Positions 37,628 to 42,628 of a DNA stretch of 42,628 nucleotides are shown one piece after another (the stretch's first letter is position 1; each line of letters opens with the position of its first letter). The DNA is taken from NCBI RefSeq assembly GCF_014843845.1, contig NZ_JHQS01000061.1, positions 377,501-420,128 of the forward strand. Reading direction: 5' to 3'. This stretch comes from Mesorhizobium amorphae. Its GTDB lineage: Bacteria > Pseudomonadota > Alphaproteobacteria > Rhizobiales > Rhizobiaceae. The translations under genes and the position numbers were made by a program. A model generated the notes under the pieces. The model was not told the DNA's origin. It searched no databases and was given only the letters and a program-made list of their open reading frames with translations.

Positions 37628-40024
37628 TCAAGGGAGCGACTTCAAATAGCGAATGCTGCGTCCGGCACTGACCGCCTGCGCCGCGTGCGCGATGGCATTC
37701 GCATCGAGTCCGTGGTGACGATAGAGGTCTGCGATAGTCCCCGTCTGGCCAAAATGCTCGACCCCCAGAGCCTTGACGCGATGACCGTTCACGCCACCGA
37801 TCCAGGCGAGCGTCGCGGGGTGACCATCGATCACGGTGACGATCCCGCAATCGCGCGACAGTGGCGCCAGCAGGCGCTCGATGTGGCTCGTCGCGGCGAC
37901 TGTTCCGCGCTGCCGGGCACGCTCCGCGGCCTGCCAGCCCGCATTGAGCCGATCAGCGGATGTAATCGCCAACAGCCCGACATCGCGCCGGTCTTCCGCA
38001 AGAAGACCCGTCGCGGCAATCGCTTCCGGCGCGACGACGCCCTGATAGGCGATGATAACGCTGGCGTTCGGTCCGGGCGGGCGCAGCCAATAAGCACCGT
38101 TGACGATGTCGCGCGCCAGCTCCGCACCTATGTCCCGATGAGGCTGGTCCGAGGGCCGGGTGGACAGGCGCAGATAGACCGATCCGCCGGTCTGATCACG
38201 CAGCCATGTCGTTTCATCGGGATCGCCTTCGCCGTTCCGCTGCATGTAGTCGAAGGCGAAACGCATGATCACCGCGAGCTCATCTACGAAGGCCGGCTCG
38301 AAGGCGCAAAGCCCGTCCTGCGCCATGCCGATCAGTGGCGTGCCGATCGACTGATGCGCTCCTCCCTCGGGGGCGAGGGTCACGCCGGAGGGCGTGGCGA
38401 CCAGCAGAAAGCGCGCATCCTGGTAGCAGGCATAGTTCAGCTGATCAGCCGCGCGATAGATGAAGGGATCATACACAGTCCCGATCGGCAACAACCGCAC
38501 GCCATTCACGGAATGCGACAGGCCCAGCGCCCCGAGCATAATCATGAGATTGGATTCGGCGATGCCGAGTTCGAGGTGCTGCCCCTTGGGCCCGAACTCC
38601 CAGGTGTAGGTTGAAGGGATACGCTCGGCCTTGAAGGTATCGGCCATGCTCTCGCGGGCGAAGAGTCCGCGTCGATTGACCCAAGGGCCGAGATTGGTCG
38701 ATACCGTGACGTCCGGGGACGTTGTGACGATGCGCTCGGCGAGCGGCGTTTCACTGCGCGCAATCTCGTTGAGGATCTGGCCGAAACCCATTTGGGTTGA
38801 GACCTGCTTGCCTCCGTGTGCTGGCGCGGGCAGTGTCGCGGGAACCGGAATGCCGGGCGCGGTAAGCCGGCGCCGGCCCTCGCTGAAGAACGGCGCTTGG
38901 GCGATGAAGGCCTCGAGTTCTGCCGGAGGCAACGTCGCCGCGGCCCATTTATCCCATTCCTCGCCGGGCCGGACTCCCATCCGCTGGCGGAAGCCTTCCA
39001 TCTGGGCGGGCGTCATCTGGCCGGCATGGTTGTCCTTGTGGCCGGCCAGCGGCAAGCCATAACCCTTGATCGTGTAACAGATGAAACAGACCGGTCGGTC
39101 ATGCTGCGAGGCCGCCTCGAAGGCCTCGAGAAGGCTCGGCAGGTCGTGGCCGCCCAGGTTGACCATGAGCGTCTGCAACTCGTCGTCAGAACGGCGTTCG
39201 ATTAGCTCGGTGACCGGCCCCTGATCGCCAATCTCGTCGAGCAGCCGCTTCCGCCAGGCCGCACCGCCCTGAAAGGTGAGCGCCGAATAAAGCTGGTTGG
39301 AGCACCGCTCGATCCAATCGCGCAGCTTCTCCCCTCCCGGTTCGGCAAAGGCGGCCTGCTGGAGGGAGCCATGGCGCAGGATCACCACTTCCCAGCCGAA
39401 GTTCTTGAAGATCTGCTCGAAGCGCTGCCAGAGACCTTCGCGGATGACCGCGTCGAGCGACTGACGGTTGTAGTCCACGATCCACCAGCAGTTCCGCAGG
39501 CCGTGCTTCCAACCCTCGATCAGAGCCTCGTAGATGTTGCCCTCGTCCATCTCGGCGTCGCCGATCAGGCTCACCATGCGCCCCTCGGGCCGACCCTTCA
39601 TCCAACCATGGGCGGACACATAGTCCTGCACGAGGGAGGAAAAGAGCGTTTGAGCGACCCCCAGGCCCACCGAGCCGGTCGAGAAATCGACATCGTCCAC
39701 GTCCTTAGTCCGCGAGGGGTAACTCTGGGCGCCCTTATAGCCGCGGAAGTTTTCGAGTTTCTCGCGTGTCTGATTCCCGGACAGATACTGAATCGCATGG
39801 AAGATCGGGGCGGCATGGGGCTTGACCGCCACCCGGTCCTGCGGACGCAGTGCAGCGTAATAAAGCGCGGTCATGATCGTGCCGAGAGAGGCGGAGGAGG
39901 CCTGATGGCCACCAACCTTGACCTCGTCGCTTTCGCGGACGTGGTTGGCGTGGTGGACCGTCCATGCGGCAAGCCACGAGACGCAGCGCTCGATCTGGCT
40001 GAGATAGGCGAACTTCGATGTCAT
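37628..40024 (-). CDS. AceE-like thiamine-diphosphate E1 dehydrogenase / transketolase-like protein
   Basis: A 798-residue homodimeric-type E1. It begins near YLSQIERCVSWLAAWTVHHA and has HQASSASLGTIMTALYYAAL. The ThDP/Mg motif is GDAEMDEGNIYEA with IVDYNRQSLD. The pyrimidine-domain part is GQHLELGIAESNLMIMLGAL. It is shorter than E. coli AceE (887). Related proteins are named transketolase, or MdeB, a 2-oxobutyrate dehydrogenase E1 encoded beside methionine gamma-lyase in Pseudomonas putida. Neighbouring PLP enzyme fits that role. No E2 or E3 gene is nearby. ATG 40024 has GGAG about 11 bp upstream. Confidence 0.9.
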   Translation of the reverse strand: MTSKFAYLSQIERCVSWLAAWTVHHANHVRESDEVKVGGHQASSASLGTIMTALYYAALRPQDRVAVKPHAAPIFHAIQYLSGNQTREKLENFRGYKGAQSYPSRTKDVDDVDFSTGSVGLGVAQTLFSSLVQDYVSAHGWMKGRPEGRMVSLIGDAEMDEGNIYEALIEGWKHGLRNCWWIVDYNRQSLDAVIREGLWQRFEQIFKNFGWEVVILRHGSLQQAAFAEPGGEKLRDWIERCSNQLYSALTFQGGAAWRKRLLDEIGDQGPVTELIERRSDDELQTLMVNLGGHDLPSLLEAFEAASQHDRPVCFICYTIKGYGLPLAGHKDNHAGQMTPAQMEGFRQRMGVRPGEEWDKWAAATLPPAELEAFIAQAPFFSEGRRRLTAPGIPVPATLPAPAHGGKQVSTQMGFGQILNEIARSETPLAERIVTTSPDVTVSTNLGPWVNRRGLFARESMADTFKAERIPSTYTWEFGPKGQHLELGIAESNLMIMLGALGLSHSVNGVRLLPIGTVYDPFIYRAADQLNYACYQDARFLLVATPSGVTLAPEGGAHQSIGTPLIGMAQDGLCAFEPAFVDELAVIMRFAFDYMQRNGEGDPDETTWLRDQTGGSVYLRLSTRPSDQPHRDIGAELARDIVNGAYWLRPPGPNASVIIAYQGVVAPEAIAATGLLAEDRRDVGLLAITSADRLNAGWQAAERARQRGTVAATSHIERLLAPLSRDCGIVTVIDGHPATLAWIGGVNGHRVKALGVEHFGQTGTIADLYRHHGLDANAIAHAAQAVSAGRSIRYLKSLP

Positions 40025-40076
40025 CCAAGTCTCCGCATTTGACGCCTCGCACCGGTGCTTCCAGATGGAGTTGGCT

Positions 40077-41027
40077 TCACAGATCGAGTCTCAACACGCC
40101 GGTTGCGCGCGATATGCATGGAATGAACCGATGAGTCCGGGCCTCCTTGGACAGGACAGCATCCCGATGGAGCGGCTGCCCTTCCAGAATTCCGCATTCG
40201 CAGGTTCCGCAAACCCCGTTCTCGCAGGACGCCATGAGCAGCACGCCGGCGGCGCGCAACGCCGCGAGTGCCGAAGTATCGGCCGCGACAGGAACCACTG
40301 CCCCGTCGCGAAGGGTGATCGTGAAAGGTTCGGGTGGCGCACCGTCCTGCTCCGGCGGCTGAAAAGCCTCGAAATGCACGGTGCCTTCCGACCAGTGCGC
40401 GCTGGCCCGCTCCACGGCCGCCATGAAGCCCGGTGGACCGCAATAATAGAGCTGTGCGTCGGAGGAACGCGTCGATAGCAACGTTTCAAGATCCTGCCTG
40501 GTCTCCGGTTCGTCGTCGAAATGCAGCCACACGGTGTTGCAGTCGAGCTCCCGCTCGATGACCGACAACAGAGGCGCGAGTGCCCGGCTGCGGGTGAAGT
40601 AATGCAGCTCGCACGTCTTGCCCTGCCGCTCCAAGGCGCGTGCCATTGCCAGGATCGGGGTGATCCCGATGCCTCCCGCCAGCAGCACGGTTGGCCCTTC
40701 GCGTTGAGCAAGCGGAAAATGATTGCGAGGAGCAGAAACCGGGAGCATGCATCCGGCCGCCACCGCCTCGTGGATCCACGCCGAGCCGCCGCGACCAACC
40801 TCTTCGCGCTTCACCGCGATTGTGTAGCGGCTCAGATCTGTCGGATCGCCGCAGAGCGAATACTGGCGCACTTTCCCATCAGGCAGATGAACATCGACGT
40901 GAGAGCCCGGTTCGAAGGGCGGAAGCAGAGGTTTGCGCGTGTGCTTCAGATCGATGACCAGGACGTCGCCCGACTCTTTGCGGGTGGCGGTCACGGTCAG
41001 TTTCATGATGATGCGGGGCGAGGCCAT
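40077..41027 (-). CDS. PDR-type ferredoxin reductase / oxidoreductase with 2Fe-2S domain
   Basis: A 316-residue phthalate dioxygenase reductase (VanB)-type protein that passes electrons from NAD(P)H through flavin to a 2Fe-2S cluster. The flavin-binding motif is RQYSLCGDPTD near 54, the nucleotide motif LLAGGIGITPILAMA near 115. The C-terminal plant-type 2Fe-2S motif is CENGVCGTCECGILEG with the fourth Cys in FIPCISRA. Start ATG 41027 is 5 bp after the MOSC stop, so the two are coupled. No partner oxygenase is in the window; the MOSC protein or a gene elsewhere may be the acceptor. Confidence 0.92.
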   Translation of the reverse strand: MASPRIIMKLTVTATRKESGDVLVIDLKHTRKPLLPPFEPGSHVDVHLPDGKVRQYSLCGDPTDLSRYTIAVKREEVGRGGSAWIHEAVAAGCMLPVSAPRNHFPLAQREGPTVLLAGGIGITPILAMARALERQGKTCELHYFTRSRALAPLLSVIERELDCNTVWLHFDDEPETRQDLETLLSTRSSDAQLYYCGPPGFMAAVERASAHWSEGTVHFEAFQPPEQDGAPPEPFTITLRDGAVVPVAADTSALAALRAAGVLLMASCENGVCGTCECGILEGQPLHRDAVLSKEARTHRFIPCISRATGVLRLDL

Positions 41028-41032
41028 ATCGA

Positions 41033-41524
41033 TTACCCGTCAATTGGTAGAATCGGATCACCGGGGCGGATTACGCCGCCAACCTCGATCGCGCAGTTCA
41101 GGCCAGAGCGGTTCAGAAGCCCCTCGTAAAGACCGGGAATGCCGAGCAGTTGCTCGATATACTTGCAGGGAAAATTCATCCGCGCAGCCCGCAGGACGGT
41201 TTCCCCGATCCGAAAGCGCGTACCAACCAGATGACCCAACGGTACGCCGCGCGTGGTCAGGTTTCGCCGATGATCTTCGGGTGCGAGCGTGGCCTTGAAA
41301 CCCGGAATCCTGGGCTCGCCCTGTGCCATGGCTTCCAGGACTTCGATCTCGATCAGCGTCACTTCCCGCACGTCGGTTTTCGGAGAGTAGGTACCCGTTC
41401 CAAGATAGTATCGATCCCCGACAATGCCGCGCCCGGCAACGAGTTGTGCCTCCATCAACTCTTCCATTTCGTACGATGCGGCTGGCGCGACATGGATGTG
41501 GAGCAGCGTTCCCTGCCACGTCAT
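41033..41524 (-). CDS. MOSC-domain protein
   Basis: A 163-residue MOSC protein (molybdenum cofactor sulfurase C-terminal type). It has AGRGIVGDRYYLGTGTYS near 31, the RRNLTTRGVPLGHLVGTRF block, and the conserved Cys in ARMNFPCKYIEQL near 120. YiiM-type MOSC proteins reduce N-hydroxylated compounds using Mo cofactor together with an electron-transfer protein, so pairing with a ferredoxin reductase is meaningful. ATG 41524 overlaps a short upstream frame by 4 bp. Confidence 0.9.
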   Translation of the reverse strand: MTWQGTLLHIHVAPAASYEMEELMEAQLVAGRGIVGDRYYLGTGTYSPKTDVREVTLIEIEVLEAMAQGEPRIPGFKATLAPEDHRRNLTTRGVPLGHLVGTRFRIGETVLRAARMNFPCKYIEQLLGIPGLYEGLLNRSGLNCAIEVGGVIRPGDPILPIDG

Positions 41525-41721
41525 GTTTCTTCGCCCCCTATGACCGCAGTCGCGGCGTCCAGCTTCCAGCCGGATTTGAAGGTATCCTCGATATGTCCGT
41601 TCGCCATGTTTGCTTCCGCGCTCCGGGGCAGGGTCACAGTCTGATCCGGCGAAACCTCTGCCCGAGAACTGGCCTGACTGACAGAGCCAGTTTTTGCGAT
41701 TGTGCCTGATCCAGTCGGCAA
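41521..41721 (-). CDS. Possible small protein upstream of the MOSC gene
   Basis: A 66-residue frame ending GGEET, overlapping the MOSC ATG as ATGA. The overlap suggests translation coupling. An internal ATG (MANGHIEDTFKSGW) would give only 28 residues. No family recognised; it may be the tail of a decayed gene. Confidence 0.3.
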   Translation of the reverse strand: MPTGSGTIAKTGSVSQASSRAEVSPDQTVTLPRSAEANMANGHIEDTFKSGWKLDAATAVIGGEET

Positions 41722-41778
41722 TCCCGCAGATCGCTGAACGTCATAAGTCAGGGCCCGTTTCGCCGTGCCGGCCGTTAC

Positions 41779-42536
41779 CTAGAGCGCGTCTTTTGAACTC
41801 GGAATCGGAATGAGGATTCCCTGGTGCTTGATCCCGGGGAACCGAGTCCTTGAACAACATCGGTTCGTTGCGCGCGGGAGTCTTGAGCAGGCCATTCGTG
41901 CCAACCGGCCACTCAGCAGGACCCTTGATTTCATAAGTTTTATTAACTGCTTGCCAAAGTTCTCCCCATTCAACATGCGTACAAAGGCATAAGGGACCGC
42001 TTCGATCCCTTCAGCGACGTCTTCTCTCGTCTCAAGAAGTCCCTGTTTATACCAAGATAACAGGTCGGCCTTCTGTCTAAAATTCGTATTCATGGTCATC
42101 GAGCAAAAAGCCTTCGATCCGAGCGCGGGCTATCAGAGTTTTCCTGAGATGCCGCACACCGATATCTGGTTGATCAAATCGATCGGCCAAAGCGATCGTT
42201 CCGACGACGATAACTCGACCGAACGTATTAAGATTTAACATTGCCGCATCATGGATCGGTCCCGCAGTATTATCGATAAACACGTCCACTCCGTTTGGAC
42301 ACGCAGCGGCGACATCGGCCACCAAGTCAGTCGAGGTTCGGTGGTTGACGCCTTCGCGATGCCCAAGCTTTTTGCACCATTCGAGTTTTGCGTCCGTGCC
42401 CACAACAGCAACCGGATCAAGTCCCTTGATCCGGGCGATTTGCCCCGCAATCTGCCCCACGCCACCAGTGGCCGCCGAGATCAAGACTGTTTCGCCCTGT
42501 TTCGGATTGCCGGTCTTGAGTAGCGAAAAATACGCC
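41779..42536 (-). pseudogene. Medium-chain NAD(P)H oxidoreductase, truncated and frameshifted
   Basis: The upstream part (from about 42536, TAYFSLLKTGNPKQGETVLI then SAATGGVGQIAGQIARIKG) is the nucleotide-binding half of a leukotriene-B4-dehydrogenase-like MDR enzyme. It ends in a TAG at 42077-42079 (DDHEYEF). The family C-terminus resumes in another frame as RQKADLLSWYKQGLLETRED ... GENFGKQLIKL. The shift is at the TTTTAG near 42078-42083. The tail after KQLIKL (to 41779) does not look like the family. The first ~120 residues are missing, replaced at about 42533 by an unrelated gene end. Confidence 0.75.
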
Positions 42537-42628
42537 GTCAGTGACGCGCCCAAGGACTTTGTCGATGCAATGGTCAAGGGCATCGTCGGTCTGGAGATCG
42601 AAATCACCCGCCTTGTCGGCAAAGCCAA
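42531..42628 (+). pseudogene. C-terminal fragment of a second PaiB-type gene, window edge
   Basis: On the plus strand this reads YAVSDAPKDFVDAMVKGIVG then LEIEITRLVGKA and runs off the window. It matches the PaiB-family C-terminus (compare PWSVSDAPQKYIDSMMRGIVG in the copy at 34.3 kb), but in sequence it is a different gene. Upstream residues belong to the antisense of the truncated MDR gene, so the junction is at about 42531-42536 and the paiB 5' part is missing. Confidence 0.65.

Overview
The window looks like an alphaproteobacterial chromosome segment, most likely from the Hyphomicrobiales (rhizobia and relatives). The 23S rRNA, a SyrB-like regulator, a Ros/MucR zinc-finger regulator and a DUF736 remnant all point there. 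It opens in the 3' part of an rRNA operon (23S, 5S, terminator, initiator tRNA-fMet). A large serine recombinase then lies tail-in against the tRNA, so from about 2.3 kb onward the DNA reads as an integrated accessory island.

From 2.3 to 13 kb the island holds the recombinase, a HigBA toxin-antitoxin pair, a HipBA-like pair with an unusual repeat-bearing antitoxin and a cluster of operator-like palindromes, and a complete IS3-family element with 4-bp target duplications that has split a small gene. A SyrB-like gene follows, then a graveyard: a zinc-ribbon/membrane protein gene broken by a frameshift and a stop, a frameshifted histidine-phosphatase gene, and IS91-type and ISNCY-type transposase remnants.

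From 13 to 32.6 kb is the most interesting part. A tightly overlapping operon encodes a four-TM coiled-coil protein, a membrane-anchored vWA-like protein, a MotA/ExbB-like channel with a long cytoplasmic tail, and an OmpA/MotB-like peptidoglycan-binding protein. A DUF4236 membrane protein follows 57 bp later. The layout recalls the ZorA/ZorB motor of Zorya defence, but no ZorC/D/E is seen. Beyond a convergent secreted nuclease gene and a frameshifted mucR come an 1855-residue DUF4011/SF1 helicase/Vsr-like nuclease/DUF3320 protein, an Mre11/SbcD-like phosphoesterase overlapping an SbcC/YhaN-like ATPase, and a PD-(D/E)XK-like nuclease. I infer a composite anti-DNA (phage or plasmid) defence locus. 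Whether the membrane operon and the helicase/SbcCD block act together cannot be settled from sequence.

From 32.6 kb to the end are a decayed DUF736 gene and then a metabolic cluster. It has PhzF, an FMN-binding PaiB-type protein, a B3/B4-domain protein, a PLP trans-sulfuration-type enzyme divergent from an XRE-cupin regulator with paired operators, an AceE-like E1/transketolase, a PDR-type ferredoxin reductase and a MOSC protein. The enzyme pair resembles methionine gamma-lyase plus 2-oxobutyrate dehydrogenase E1 systems. The window ends in a truncated, frameshifted medium-chain reductase fused at about 42.53 kb to the tail of a second paiB-like gene. No second copy of the tRNA 3' end was found by eye, so the right border of the island is not placed.
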